DNA of 64,000 nt from an uncultured Acidobacteriia bacterium (lineage in GTDB: Bacteria; Acidobacteriota; Terriglobia; Bryobacterales; Bryobacteraceae). The notes below the pieces were generated by a model. The model did not search any database and was not told where the DNA came from. It saw only the letters and a list, made by a program, of their open reading frames with translations. Position 1 is the stretch's first letter; every line of letters starts with the position of its first letter. The stretch is from assembly GCA_903882645.1 (NCBI GenBank), contig CAIRXZ010000361.1, positions 1-64,000 of the forward strand, in the 5' to 3' direction. Positions 26,987-36,765 of the stretch are shown piece after piece. The position numbers and the translations under genes were made by a program.

Positions 26987-27655
26987 ATGGGCTTGTTCGG
27001 CTCGGATAGGGAGAAGGAACAGAGCGCCGAGATCCCTTCGCCGGAGGGATTGCCCCCGGACGTCGTCGTCAGCCCCGATATCCGGCGCGCGCAACGCGTC
27101 CCCCCGGGACAATCCCGAACCAGAAAGTGGCCCGTGCTGGATGCCAGCGGGCCGCCCGCCATCGACTTGGCCAAATGGCGCTTCCGGATGGCCGGGTTGG
27201 TGAACCGGGAAGCCGAATGGACTTGGCGGGAATTCCTCGGTCTTCCGCGCGTCCGGGTCTTCGCAGATTTCCATTGCGTGACGCGCTGGTCGCGCCTCGG
27301 CAACCTTTGGGAGGGAGTCTCCACCCGCGAGTTGCTTGAGCGGTCGGGCGGCGCATCCCCGGAGGCGCGCTATGCGATGGTCCGCGGGTACGACCGCGGC
27401 TGGACCACCAACCTGCCGATCGAGCACTTTCTGGCCGAGGATGCCCTGGTGGCGATTCTTCACGACGGCGAGCCTATCGCGGCCGAACACGGAGGCCCGG
27501 CGCGGCTGATCGTTCCGCGCCTGTACGCCTGGAAAAGCGCCAAGTGGATCGCGGCGGTCGAGTTGATGGCCGGCGACCGCCCCGGCTTCTGGGAATCCAA
27601 CGGCTACCACATGCGTGGCGACCCGTGGACCGAGGAGCGCCACGGCGGAGCCTAA
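26987..27655 (+). CDS. Sulfite-oxidase-type molybdopterin oxidoreductase
   Basis: 222 residues of the sulfite oxidase/YedY fold. The Mo-ligand Cys is in DFHCVTRWSRLGN, preceded by the family block WTWREFLGLPRVRVFADFHC; ISTRELLE-like and GGPARLIVPRLYAWKSAKWI segments follow, typical of the cofactor pocket. GGAG lies just before the ATG. Unlike MsrP/YedY there is no Tat signal peptide, so the protein is probably cytoplasmic. The substrate is unknown. Its end overlaps the converging gene by four bases. Confidence 0.88.
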   Translation: MGLFGSDREKEQSAEIPSPEGLPPDVVVSPDIRRAQRVPPGQSRTRKWPVLDASGPPAIDLAKWRFRMAGLVNREAEWTWREFLGLPRVRVFADFHCVTRWSRLGNLWEGVSTRELLERSGGASPEARYAMVRGYDRGWTTNLPIEHFLAEDALVAILHDGEPIAAEHGGPARLIVPRLYAWKSAKWIAAVELMAGDRPGFWESNGYHMRGDPWTEERHGGA

Positions 27656-28071
27656 TGCACCGTCGCCGCCCGGCGGCGCTTCAGGTGGCGGCAGGAAACG
27701 TACGGCGCCCCCGCCGGCGGCGGTTCGGATACCATTCCAGTCTGAATCTCGTCGAGCATGCTGGTGACGTGCAGACTTGAGCGGTCGAAACCGCGAGCTT
27801 CGAGCGCGGCGCGGACTTCCTCCATCCGCCCCGCATAGGCTGGGAACTCGACCAGGGTCGCATCTTCCTCCGACTCCCGGCCGTCGCCATAGCGGTAGAC
27901 CACCGCGGCGTCGTGAAAGATCTCGGGGCTAATCGGAAACGGAACCTGCGCCAGCGCTTCCAGCAGGGATTCCAGGTCGCGCGGCTTCACGCAGATCGAA
28001 ACGGAAACCAAATCCCCTTCGCTCCCCGACAGCGAAGGGCCGGCCGAGGCCGTTTTGGGCCAGACGCTCAT
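27652..28071 (-). CDS. Hypothetical protein, 139 residues
   Basis: Started at the ATG at 28071 with GGAGGAG four bases upstream, better than the ATG five codons earlier. The predicted fold alternates strands and helices (DLVSVSICVKPRDLESLLEAL, ATLVEFPAYAGRMEEVRAAL, SSLHVTSML), possibly ferredoxin-like. The C-terminus is basic (CRHLKRRR). No family recognised. It is preceded by a terminator-like hairpin in its own leader. Cytoplasmic. Confidence 0.6.
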   Translation of the reverse strand: MSVWPKTASAGPSLSGSEGDLVSVSICVKPRDLESLLEALAQVPFPISPEIFHDAAVVYRYGDGRESEEDATLVEFPAYAGRMEEVRAALEARGFDRSSLHVTSMLDEIQTGMVSEPPPAGAPYVSCRHLKRRRAATVH

Positions 28072-28110
28072 CGACTCCTCCAGCATCCGGCGGCCAGACT
28101 GCCAAAAACG

Positions 28111-28200
28111 AAAAAACCCTGGAGCCCAAGGGCGCCAGGGTCGAATGTTCTCGAACAGACCGACTCACCTTTAGCACTTTTTTTCGTGGTTGCAATTAGC
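28111..28200 (-). ncRNA. Candidate small RNA or leader ending in an intrinsic terminator
   Basis: On the minus strand a GC-rich stem CCCTGGcGCCC-TT-GGGCtCCAGGG (28140-28117) is followed by TTTTTT, then CG and TTTTT: a textbook intrinsic terminator. Just upstream lies another self-complementary segment (TGTTCGAGAACA, 28157-28146) flanked by GGTC/GACC. The unit lies 40 bases before the hypothetical gene and 209 bases after the parvulin gene. It may be the terminator of the parvulin transcript, an attenuator, or an independent small RNA. It matches no riboswitch class I know. Confidence 0.4.
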
Positions 28201-28408
28201 CAGACTCAAAGAGCCTTAAATCAATCCACGTCACCTAAAACATACCACGGAACGGGAGCCGATGCAACGGGATTTACAGCGGGATTTACAGCGGGACCTG
28301 CGGCGAGGCGTCTGCGTCCGGGTTTGAATTCTCGATAGCGGCACGGTACGCCCGCTCAATCCGCTCCGCCAAATCCGGCCCTCTCATGAACCGGCGCGGG
28401 CGCTATCC
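28201..28408. other. Intergenic region
   Basis: No gene seen. It contains two direct copies of GGGATTTACAGC at 28269-28293 and an AT-rich patch around 28205-28250 that could hold a minus-strand promoter, but no convincing pair of boxes was found. Confidence 0.4.
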
Positions 28409-29344
28409 TCATTTGGGCTGCGCGGGCGGCGGGAAGAACTCCGGATCGAGCGTCACCGAAGCCTTCTTGACCAGGTCTTGGAGCGCCTGCTGATTCCGCT
28501 GCGGACCCAGCTTGCTCTCCAGGCTGGGCCGCGCCTCTTCGAAGCTCTTGACGCCCTTGGATTCCAGCTTGATCAGATGGTAGCCGAACTGGGTCCTCAC
28601 GGGCTCGCTCAACTCGCCCGGCTTGAGCGCGAATGCCGCCTGGTCGAAAGCGGCGACCATCGCGCCGTGCGAGAAATCCCCGAGGTCGCCGCCCTTGGCC
28701 CCGCTGCCCGCGTCGTCGGATTCCTCCGTGGCGATCTTGGCGAAATCTTCACCTCCCGCGATCCTCTGGCGCAAGGCCTGCGCCTTGGCCAGCGCCTCGG
28801 CGTCGGTCAGATCCTTCTGGCCGGTCTTGACTGGAACCTGCGAACCTTGGAAGCGGATCAGGATGTGGCGCGCGCGCGCCTGCTCGAACTCGGTCTTGTG
28901 GTCGTCGTAGTACTTCCGCAACTCGGCTTCGGCGGGCTTGGCGCTCTTGGCGATCTCCACCATCGTGACGTTCGCCAGGAGGTTCTCGACCTGGAAATGA
29001 AACTCCGCCGTCTGGTCCAGCTTCTGGCGGCGGCCTTCTTGCGCCAGGACGAGCATCTGGACCAGGTTGTTGGCGAACTGCGTGCGGTTGGCGCCCCGGG
29101 TCTGGGCCCTGTATTGCTCCGGCAAAGAGTCGATAATCCGGTCGAAATCCGCTGCGGTGATCTTCCGTTCGCCCACGGCGATGACCACTCTGTCCGGAGG
29201 AACGGCCGGAGCGGGTGGGCCGGGCAGCGGCAGGAGAAACGTATTGGGCGGCAGAGGCGCCTGGCCGGCAGGCGTGGGCGCCGGCGTCTGCGCCAGCAGA
29301 CACGCCGCTGGAAGAAGAATACAGAGGTTGCGGAGATGCGTCAT
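28409..29344 (-). CDS. Peptidylprolyl isomerase, SurA/PrsA-like parvulin
   Basis: 311 residues. A signal peptide is followed by a Pro-rich linker, the SurA-type N-terminal helical domain (ITAADFDRIIDSLPEQYRAQTRG...FANNLVQMLVLAQEG) and a parvulin domain (about 155-275) with ARHILIRF, GGDLGDFSHGAM and VRTQFGYHLIKLE. It helps outer-membrane or periplasmic protein folding. Divergent from the DUF3108 gene. The parvulin core residues are intact. Confidence 0.92.
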   Translation of the reverse strand: MTHLRNLCILLPAACLLAQTPAPTPAGQAPLPPNTFLLPLPGPPAPAVPPDRVVIAVGERKITAADFDRIIDSLPEQYRAQTRGANRTQFANNLVQMLVLAQEGRRQKLDQTAEFHFQVENLLANVTMVEIAKSAKPAEAELRKYYDDHKTEFEQARARHILIRFQGSQVPVKTGQKDLTDAEALAKAQALRQRIAGGEDFAKIATEESDDAGSGAKGGDLGDFSHGAMVAAFDQAAFALKPGELSEPVRTQFGYHLIKLESKGVKSFEEARPSLESKLGPQRNQQALQDLVKKASVTLDPEFFPPPAQPK

Positions 29345-29423
29345 TTCTTCATCTTACCAGCCACGCCGCTCCGGGCCGGCCCTCGTTGCGCCCGGCTTGC
29401 TCCATCTGCCACACTGGTCTTCG

Positions 29424-30164
29424 ATGCGCTTGAAGCTCCTGCTGCTGGCCTTGGCGTGCGCTCCGGGAGCGCTGGCGCAAGGCGATGCCCTTCCCTCCGC
29501 GGAGACGCTCACCTACCGGGTCGAATGGCGCCTGATTACGGCCGGCAGGGCCCGGCTCGAATGGAGCGCCGCGCCGCAGCCCCAGCCGGGATGGCAGGCC
29601 AAGCTGCACCTGGAATCGACCGGGCTGGTCTCCAAGCTCTATAAGGTGTGGGACGATTACGCCGCCGGCCTCGACCAGGGCATGTGTGTGGCCTACTCGC
29701 AGTTGACTTCCCAGGAAGGCAGCCGCCAGCGCGAGACCAAAATCACCTTCGACTCCCGGACCAGGAAGGCCAGTTACCTGGAGCGCGACCGCCTGAAGAA
29801 CGCCGTGCTGTTGTCGCACGAAATCGATATCCCGCCGTGCACCCACGACGTGATCGGCGGGCTTTACTTTCTGCGGACGCTGAACCTCGAACCCGGGCAG
29901 AGCGCGCAGGCCCCGGTCAGCGACGGGAAAAGGGCCGTCATGGCCAGGATCGAGGCGCAGCAGCGCGAAGATATCAAGGTCCCCGCCGGCTCTTTCAAGA
30001 CGGTCCGTTACGAGTTGTACCTGTTCAACAACGTTTTGTACCACCGCTGGGCGCATCTTTACGTGTGGCTCACCGACGACCGGCGCAAACTGCCGGTGCA
30101 GCTCCAGGTGCGGATGCAGATCGCCATCGGCACTATCACCTTCGAGCTGGAGAAACGCGAATAG
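29424..30164 (+). CDS. DUF3108 family periplasmic protein
   Basis: 246 residues with a signal peptide (MRLKLLLLALACAPGALAQ). The DUF3108 pattern is seen: ETLTYRVEWRLITAGRARLEW, HLESTGLVSKLYKVWDDY, DVIGGLYFLRTLNLEPGQ and KLPVQLQVRMQIAIGTITFELE at the end. Function of DUF3108 is unknown, but it is thought to be a beta-barrel-like lipid- or glycan-associated periplasmic protein. The frame stays open beyond its TAG into a zinc-ribbon sequence. Confidence 0.88.
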   Translation: MRLKLLLLALACAPGALAQGDALPSAETLTYRVEWRLITAGRARLEWSAAPQPQPGWQAKLHLESTGLVSKLYKVWDDYAAGLDQGMCVAYSQLTSQEGSRQRETKITFDSRTRKASYLERDRLKNAVLLSHEIDIPPCTHDVIGGLYFLRTLNLEPGQSAQAPVSDGKRAVMARIEAQQREDIKVPAGSFKTVRYELYLFNNVLYHRWAHLYVWLTDDRRKLPVQLQVRMQIAIGTITFELEKRE

Positions 30165-30275
30165 CGTCCCGCGGGGCGAAATCAGCACACTCGTTGCTGC
30201 TCGAGTTGCGGACGCAGGCCGACGCAGCCGCCGGATGCGCCCTTCTGTTCCTACTGCGGACAGCGGCTCGGATAG
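30165..30275 (+). pseudogene. In-frame zinc-ribbon remnant after the DUF3108 stop
   Basis: Directly after the TAG at 30162-30164, the same frame reads on for 36 codons to another TAG and encodes CCSSCGRR...PFCSYCGQRLG, a double CxxC zinc ribbon. No ATG, GTG or TTG precedes it in frame. It may be the lost C-terminus of the DUF3108 protein, a separate ribbon gene that lost its start, or a readthrough product. Confidence 0.5.
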
Positions 30276-30281
30276 CCGGCC

Positions 30282-30911
30282 CTACCGATTCGGCGGCTTC
30301 TCGCCCGGCCGCATCAGGGTAGGGGCCTTCTTCTGGGAGTCCTTTTCCGCCGCTTTGGCCTCGGCCGATTGGTTGGCGCTGCCGTCGGCGGGAGCCATGG
30401 CGGCCGCGCGATCCTTCTTTTCCTTCTCCTCGCGCGCGGCGACATCCGCGGCGCGTCCGTCCAAGTCCTGCCTGGCGGCGTCCAGACTGTCGGACGCGGT
30501 CTCGATCGCCTGTTCGAGCGAGAAGGCGTAGCTGTCCAGGTCTTTCGGCTTGCTCTCCTGTATCCTGCGCAGCGTGGAAAGCGTATCGGATTCAACCCGC
30601 TCCACGGCGGCGATCCCCTTCTTCAGGTCCAGCTTGCGCGCCAGCGCGTCGTCGGTCACATCGTCCATGGCGTCGACGATCTTCGCATAGGCGTCCAGCG
30701 CCTGATGGATCAGGATGGAGCGGCCGGGCCTGTCCCTCGCGAGCAGGTTCCTGACCAGATCCACTCGCTGCTTGGCGAAGCTCGCGTAGGCTTCGAGGCG
30801 CAAGTCGGGTTCCTGCGCCTCGCGGATCTGTTCGACTTCGGCGGAGGTAAGAAAATCGCTCTGCGCGCCGAGGGAAGCCGCCAGCGCCAGCAAACACGGC
30901 AGGAGTTTCAT
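30282..30911 (-). CDS. Secreted coiled-coil hypothetical protein
   Basis: 209 residues: signal peptide MKLLPCLLALAASLGAQ, then an almost all-helical charged protein, ending in an Ala/Glu/Lys-rich tail (EEKEKKDRAAAMAP). No family recognised. It overlaps the upstream gene by four bases and is the last of a three-gene operon with a TPR protein and another helical exported protein; the three probably form one periplasmic complex. Confidence 0.75.
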   Translation of the reverse strand: MKLLPCLLALAASLGAQSDFLTSAEVEQIREAQEPDLRLEAYASFAKQRVDLVRNLLARDRPGRSILIHQALDAYAKIVDAMDDVTDDALARKLDLKKGIAAVERVESDTLSTLRRIQESKPKDLDSYAFSLEQAIETASDSLDAARQDLDGRAADVAAREEKEKKDRAAAMAPADGSANQSAEAKAAEKDSQKKAPTLMRPGEKPPNR

Positions 30912-31372
30912 TTGTGTTTGCCCTCCATCAGCCCGATCAGCAGGTCGTCGTGGACCTGCTGGACGCGCGCCTTGACCTTGTCCAGCAAAGGCCGGTCCGC
31001 GTAGCTCATCTCCTGCTGGAACGTGTCCAGCCGGCGCAGCAGGTCGCGGGTTTCAATCTCCGCCTTCTTGAACCACTTGGGATGGCTGCGCGGGTTCTTG
31101 CCGGTTTGCTCCAGGGACTTGTACGCCAAGTCCACCGACTCACCGATCTCCGCCGCGGCGGCGGCGGTCTGGGCGTCGTCGCCCGCGTCGTAGGCCTGGC
31201 GCGCGGCCTTCAGCGCGGCCGAGGCGTTGGCGAGCGCCAGCCCGGAGCGCTTTTCCAGGTCCGGTTCGGCCATGGCCGCCTTCAGGTCCGCTCGCGCCGG
31301 CGCGGCGCACAACAGCCATAGACCCAGTGCGCCGGCAATCCACGGGGAGTCCGCCATTCGCACCCGCATCAC
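30908..31372 (-). CDS. Secreted helical hypothetical protein
   Basis: 154 residues. Signal peptide up to about residue 28 (LWLLCAAPARA), then amphipathic helices (EKRSGLALANASAALKAARQAY, EIGESVDLAYKSLEQTG, LLRRLDTFQQEMSYADRPLLDKVKARVQQVHDDLL). Overlaps both neighbours by four bases, so it is the middle gene of a tightly coupled operon. Unknown function. Confidence 0.75.
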   Translation of the reverse strand: MMRVRMADSPWIAGALGLWLLCAAPARADLKAAMAEPDLEKRSGLALANASAALKAARQAYDAGDDAQTAAAAAEIGESVDLAYKSLEQTGKNPRSHPKWFKKAEIETRDLLRRLDTFQQEMSYADRPLLDKVKARVQQVHDDLLIGLMEGKHK

Positions 31373-32580
31373 CTCTTCTCCAGATCCTTCTGAATGATCC
31401 GCGCCCTCTGCCGCGCCTGGAATTCCTGGTCCGGGTTCTTCCCCTGACTCATCGAGAGAAACCGCTGGTACGCCTCCAGGGCGGGCTTCAGTTGCCTGGC
31501 CTTGTCTAAAATGATCGCACGAAAGAACCAGTTGCCGGGAGTATCCTCGCCCAAATCGCGCGCGCGGTCGAGATCCGCGAGAGATTGCCGGACATCGCCC
31601 GTCATGTAGAGCGCGGCGGCCAGTTCGCTCCAGACTTTGGCGTCGCCCGGCTTCAGACGGGCGGCTTCCTGGAACTGCGCCGTCGCCTCCGGAAACCGCC
31701 TGAGATCGCGCAGAGCGCGCGCGTACGACATCCTCAGATCGAAGTCCTCCGCGTCCGCGGCCACGGCCTTTTCGAGCAGAGGAACGGCTTTGTCGAGCTG
31801 CCGGTTCAAGACGTAGGCTTGGGCAAGCAGGGCCCGGTTGGCCGCGCTCGGGTCCTTGGCATACGCCGCCTCCAGGCGGGAAACGCCCTCGGCGTACTGG
31901 CGGGATTCCAGCAGCAGCTCGCCCAGGCGCTTCTGCGCGGCGGCATTGCCGGGAAACTCCCGGTAGATGGCGATGGCTTCGGCGGGCCGGTTGTCCTTCT
32001 CGTAGAGACCCGCCAGCTCGAGAAGCCCTCCCCGGTACGCTGCGTCCATCCCGGCCGCCAGCCGGAAGTGGGGCGCGGCTTCGGCCAGCTTGTCCTGGCG
32101 AGCCAGCGCGCGGGCCAGGCCGAGCTCCGCCTCGGCGGATTTGGGATCGATCTCCAGCGCGCGGCGGAAGCTCTCCTCGGCCCGCTCCGGCGCGCCGGTT
32201 TCCAGTTGGGCCTCGGCCAGGAAATATCGCGGCCGCAGTTCCGCGGGCTTCTGCCGCGCGGCGTCTTCCAGGAGCGGAAGCGCCTCGGCCGGCTCTTTGC
32301 CGCCCATCAACATCATGCCGGCGTTCAGCTCGGCTTCATACAAGCCCGGCTTGAGTTCCAGGGTCTTGCGGTATTCGGCGATGCCTTCGGCGTCGCGGTG
32401 AAGGTAACCGTACGCGAGCGCCAGGTTGAAGTGGGAGAAGTAGTCCTTGGGGTCCGCGGCGATGGCTTCGGTGAACGACTGGACGGCGGCCTCGTACTTC
32501 CCTTCCTCCAGGGCTTTCTGCCCTTCCGAAGCCGGGTCCGACGCTTGCAGAAACAGGAACGCCGCCACCAGGGCCCACAT
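31369..32580 (-). CDS. Tetratricopeptide repeat protein
   Basis: 403 residues with a short N-terminal signal (MWALVAAFLFLQASD) and about ten TPR units through its length (GKYEAAVQSFTEAIAADPKDYFSHFNLALAYGY is the first). It is probably a periplasmic scaffold for the two small helical proteins encoded after it. Its TGA overlaps the next ATG. A CAGC-rich element lies directly upstream. Confidence 0.88.
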   Translation of the reverse strand: MWALVAAFLFLQASDPASEGQKALEEGKYEAAVQSFTEAIAADPKDYFSHFNLALAYGYLHRDAEGIAEYRKTLELKPGLYEAELNAGMMLMGGKEPAEALPLLEDAARQKPAELRPRYFLAEAQLETGAPERAEESFRRALEIDPKSAEAELGLARALARQDKLAEAAPHFRLAAGMDAAYRGGLLELAGLYEKDNRPAEAIAIYREFPGNAAAQKRLGELLLESRQYAEGVSRLEAAYAKDPSAANRALLAQAYVLNRQLDKAVPLLEKAVAADAEDFDLRMSYARALRDLRRFPEATAQFQEAARLKPGDAKVWSELAAALYMTGDVRQSLADLDRARDLGEDTPGNWFFRAIILDKARQLKPALEAYQRFLSMSQGKNPDQEFQARQRARIIQKDLEKR

Positions 32581-32596
32581 AATTCGATTGTAGAAG

Positions 32597-32812
32597 AGCT
32601 GTCAGCGTTCAGCGGTCAGCTTTCAGCTAAAACCCTTCGTTGCCGCTGGCGGCAAACAGGAGACCGGCCATTTGAGAGCGCGGGCGAGGCATGCCTCGCC
32701 CCTACAGAATCGCGGTGTAGGGGCCGGGCATGCCCGGCCCTGGGGCGTAACCGTTGAACGCGCCGCCGAAGGCGGCGAAAAGCTGAACGCTGAAAGCTGA
32801 CCGCTGACAGCT
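32597..32812. repeat. CAGC-rich imperfect inverted repeat, copy 4
   Basis: Arms AGCTGTCAGCGTTCAGCGGT... and ...TGACCGCTGACAGCT flank about 150 bases that include two palindromes: GCGAGGCATGCCTCGC near 32690-32703 and GGGCCGGGCATGCCCGGCCC near 32721-32740. It fills the gap between the TPR operon and gap, ending two bases before the gap stop codon. Confidence 0.88.
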
Positions 32813-32814
32813 TC

Positions 32815-33993
<1,179 letters not shown>

Positions 33994-34004
33994 ACTTGGC
34001 CCTA

Positions 34005-34033
34005 TTGACACGCACCTCATCTTTCCGCACAAT
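34005..34033 (+). promoter_or_regulatory. Sigma-70-type promoter
   Basis: TTGACA (34005-34010), 17 bases, CACAAT (34028-34033), directly upstream of the small two-helix membrane protein gene. GGAAGAGG follows at 34051-34058 as ribosome site. Confidence 0.6.
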
Positions 34034-34064
34034 AACAACAGAGTACTGAAGGAAGAGGTCCTAT

Positions 34065-34337
34065 ATGGGTTCTTTTCTCACGTGGCTCCTGGCGGTTTGG
34101 GGCGTGATTACGGCGGTGTTCATCGTCGTCATGGTCTGGAAATCCCTGATTGGATTCAGGGAGGCGGACGTGGTAATCCTGGACTCCTTGGAGGACAGGC
34201 AGGCCGAAGAGCAGAAACGGGTGATCGCCCGCATGGTCACCCTGACGTCGTGGGCCAAGGGTTTGGGCATCGCTTCGCTGGCCCTCATCCTGCTCACCGG
34301 CGGCTTGTGGACTTACTGGAGCTTGACGGCGCGCTGA
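34065..34337 (+). CDS. Small membrane protein with two helices
   Basis: 90 residues with helices at about 4-26 and 66-85 and a charged loop between (EADVVILDSLEDRQAEEQKRVIARM) that is probably cytoplasmic. Ribosome site GGAAGAGG precedes the ATG. The only plus-strand gene at the edge of the polysaccharide region; converges on fcl. Unknown function and family. Confidence 0.7.
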   Translation: MGSFLTWLLAVWGVITAVFIVVMVWKSLIGFREADVVILDSLEDRQAEEQKRVIARMVTLTSWAKGLGIASLALILLTGGLWTYWSLTAR

Positions 34338-34373
34338 CGGGACATCCCTTCCGGCCGGGAGGGGCGCCGAAGT

Positions 34374-35312
34374 TCACTGCCGGCCGCGGCGCCAGTCGAT
34401 AGTGGCTCGCAGGCCGGCCTCGAGTGTTGTGCGGGCGCGGAAGCCGAACTCGCGCTCGGCCCGGCTCACGTCCAGGCAACGGCGCGGCTGGCCGTTTGGC
34501 CGGGATGCGTCCCATTCGATTCGGCCCGTGTACTCGCAGAGCGCGGCGATCCGCCCCGCCAGGTCGCGGATGGAGATTTCCTCTCCGGTGCCGACGTTCA
34601 CGGGCTCGGCTCCGTTGTAGCGCTCGGCCGCCAGCACGACCGCTTCGGCGGCATCCTCGACGTAAAGGAACTCGCGCGTCGGCGACCCGTCGCCCCACAG
34701 CGTGATGGCGGGTCCGCCGCGCTCCCGGGCTTCCAGGCACTTGCGGATCAGGGCCGGGATGACGTGCGACGAGGCCGGATCGAAGTTGTCGCGCGGACCG
34801 TAGAGATTCACCGGCAACAGAAATATCGCATTGACTCCATACTGCTCGCGGTACGCCTGGCACTGCGCCAGAAGGGCCTTCTTGGCGATGCCGTAGGGGG
34901 CATTCGTCTCTTCCGGGTAGCCATTCCAAAGCGACTCCTCGCGGAACGGCGCCGGCGTGAACTTGGGGTAGGCGCAAATGGTGCCTAACACCACCGTCTT
35001 CTCCGCGCCGTACCGGCGGCAAGCCTCGATCACCTGTATCCCCATGATCGCGTTTTCATAGAAAAACCGGCCGGGATTCTCCTTGTTCGCCCCAATGCCG
35101 CCCACCACGGCGGCCGCGTGGACCACCACCTCCGGCCGGAAACTCTCGAAAAGCTCCTTGACCGCCTCGGCGCGGGTGAGATCGAATTCGCGCCGCCGGG
35201 GCGCCGCGATCCGGCCGCACCCCAGCCCGCGCAGCCGCTCGACGATGTAGGAACCCAGAAACCCGGCGCCGCCGGTGACCAGGATACGTTTGGACTTCAG
35301 ATCCATGTTCAT
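34374..35312 (-). CDS. fcl: GDP-L-fucose synthase
   Basis: Epimerase/reductase making GDP-L-fucose from GDP-4-keto-6-deoxymannose. 312 residues of the SDR extended family: NADP motif GGAGFLG at 14-20, catalytic pair Tyr140 and Lys144 in YGIAK, the WcaG-type segments [23 protein letters not shown] and [14 protein letters not shown]. It directly follows gmd, the enzyme that makes its substrate, across a 170-base gap that holds a repeat. Start at 35312 (MNMDLK); the Met two codons later is also possible. Confidence 0.93.
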   Translation of the reverse strand: MNMDLKSKRILVTGGAGFLGSYIVERLRGLGCGRIAAPRRREFDLTRAEAVKELFESFRPEVVVHAAAVVGGIGANKENPGRFFYENAIMGIQVIEACRRYGAEKTVVLGTICAYPKFTPAPFREESLWNGYPEETNAPYGIAKKALLAQCQAYREQYGVNAIFLLPVNLYGPRDNFDPASSHVIPALIRKCLEARERGGPAITLWGDGSPTREFLYVEDAAEAVVLAAERYNGAEPVNVGTGEEISIRDLAGRIAALCEYTGRIEWDASRPNGQPRRCLDVSRAEREFGFRARTTLEAGLRATIDWRRGRQ

Positions 35313-35339
35313 AGGCGCTTCCAGCGCCGACAGCAACAA

Positions 35340-35450
35340 AAACCGTCGATGTTTGGAAGACAGAAGCCAGGAGTCGGAATCGCCCCAAGTGCCGCTGCGC
35401 ATTCTGACTTCTGACTTCCGACTTCTGACTTCTGTCTCCTGGCTCCCAAA
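35340..35450. repeat. AGAAGTCAG-type inverted repeat
   Basis: The left part reads AGACAGAAGCCAGGAGTCGG (from 35358) and the right part GACTTCTGACTTCCGACTTC... ending TGTCTCCTGGCTCC: imperfect complements built of nine-base AGAAGTCAG units. A related CTTCCGGCTTCC...GACTCCTGGCTCC stretch occurs at 36720-36750. Placed in the gap between gmd and fcl. Confidence 0.75.
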
Positions 35451-35482
35451 TCCCGCGGGGATTTCAAGGGCGAAGCCCTTGC

Positions 35483-36508
35483 CTAGTGTTCCGCGGAGCG
35501 TCTCGCCACGGCTTGCACACCGCCTTGAAGACTGTGCTCCAGGGCCTCGATATCCGCGTCCACCATCATTTTCACCAAACCCGAAAAATCGATGCGCGGC
35601 TCCCACCCCAGCTCGCGGCGCGCCCTCGACGCGTCCGCGCGCAGGGCCGCGACCTCCGCCGGGCGATAGTACCGGGGATCGATCTTGACGTGGTCCCGCC
35701 AGTCCAGCCCGGCGTGCGAAAACGCGGCCACGGCGAACTCGCGAACACTGTGCGATTCCCCCGTTCCAATCGCGTAGTCGCCGGGGACGTCCTGCTGAAG
35801 CATGATCCACATGGCTTCCACGTAGTCCCCGGCAAAGCCCCAGTCCCGCTGGGCGTCCAGGTTCCCCAGGTACAGCGTGTCCTCCAGCCCCAGCTTGATG
35901 CGGGCCACCGAGCGGGTGATCTTGCGCGTCACGAAGGTCTCTCCGCGGCGCGGCGATTCGTGGTTGAAGAGAATGCCGCACGAGGCGTGCTGCCCGTAGC
36001 TCTCCCGGTAGTTCACCGTGATCTGGTGGGCGAACACCTTGGCGCAGGCATACGGGCTGCGCGGGTGGAAAGGCGAAGTCTCGCTTTGCGGCGGAGGAAT
36101 GCTCCCGAACATTTCGCTCGACGAGGCCTGATAGTAGCGGCAATGCAGACCGGCCCGGTGGACGGCTTCGAGCAGCCGCACCGCGCCCAGGCCCGCCACA
36201 TCGGCTGTGTACTCCGGAATATCGAAGCTCACCTTGACGTGGCTCTGCGCCCCCAGGTTGTAGATCTCGTCGGGCTGAATGGACATGAGGCACCGGGCCA
36301 GCGAGCTGGCGTCGGTCAGGTCCGCGTAGTGCAGGAAGAACCGTGCGCCGGCTTGATGCGCGTCCACGTACAGATGATCGACGCGGTCGGTATTGAACGA
36401 AGAAGACCGCCGCTTCAAACCGTGAACTTCATACCCTTTGGCGATCAGCAGATCGGCCAGGTACGACCCGTCCTGCCCCGTGATGCCTGTAATCAGGGCT
36501 TTCGGCAT
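35483..36508 (-). CDS. gmd: GDP-mannose 4,6-dehydratase
   Basis: Makes GDP-4-keto-6-deoxymannose, first step to GDP-fucose or GDP-rhamnose. 341 residues with [11 protein letters not shown] at 7-17, the catalytic Ser-Glu in QASSSEMFG (131-132) and YACAK at 153-157, and the RR loop [18 protein letters not shown] typical of tetrameric GMD. GGAGAGGA lies four bases before the ATG, so the longer frame to 36583 is rejected. Supplies fcl. Confidence 0.96.
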   Translation of the reverse strand: MPKALITGITGQDGSYLADLLIAKGYEVHGLKRRSSSFNTDRVDHLYVDAHQAGARFFLHYADLTDASSLARCLMSIQPDEIYNLGAQSHVKVSFDIPEYTADVAGLGAVRLLEAVHRAGLHCRYYQASSSEMFGSIPPPQSETSPFHPRSPYACAKVFAHQITVNYRESYGQHASCGILFNHESPRRGETFVTRKITRSVARIKLGLEDTLYLGNLDAQRDWGFAGDYVEAMWIMLQQDVPGDYAIGTGESHSVREFAVAAFSHAGLDWRDHVKIDPRYYRPAEVAALRADASRARRELGWEPRIDFSGLVKMMVDADIEALEHSLQGGVQAVARRSAEH

Positions 36509-36589
36509 GTTCTCCTCTCCACGCGCTCGTCTGTGACTCGCAAGTAGCCTCACCCGGCCACTCCCCAACGGCCGGCGAAGCATCGCCGT

Positions 36590-36760
36590 AGGGGTCGGGC
36601 ATGCCCGGCCCCTGCCTGGCGGCCGAAACGTCCCGGGACAGAGCCGCGGCCGTAAGGGAGCGGTGCTCGCGCGCTATGTCACACTCCCCTTGCCTCCGGC
36701 GCCGCCGGAGGCCGCGCTGGCTTCCGGCTTCCCCGACTCCTGGCTCCCCGCGGCCCCGGA
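36590..36760. repeat. Cluster of palindromic repeat motifs
   Basis: In order: a GTAGGGGTCGGGCATGCCC-type palindrome (36590-36614), GAGCCGCGGCCGTAAGGGAG (36641-36660), which is the complement of the ACCGCTCCCTTACGG motif of copy 1 and of 62234, a perfect GCCTCCGGC-GCC-GCCGGAGGC hairpin (36692-36712), and a CTTCCGGCTTCC stretch related to 35340-35450. It fills the space between the O-antigen ligase and gmd. Confidence 0.75.
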
Positions 36761-36765
36761 CGGCC

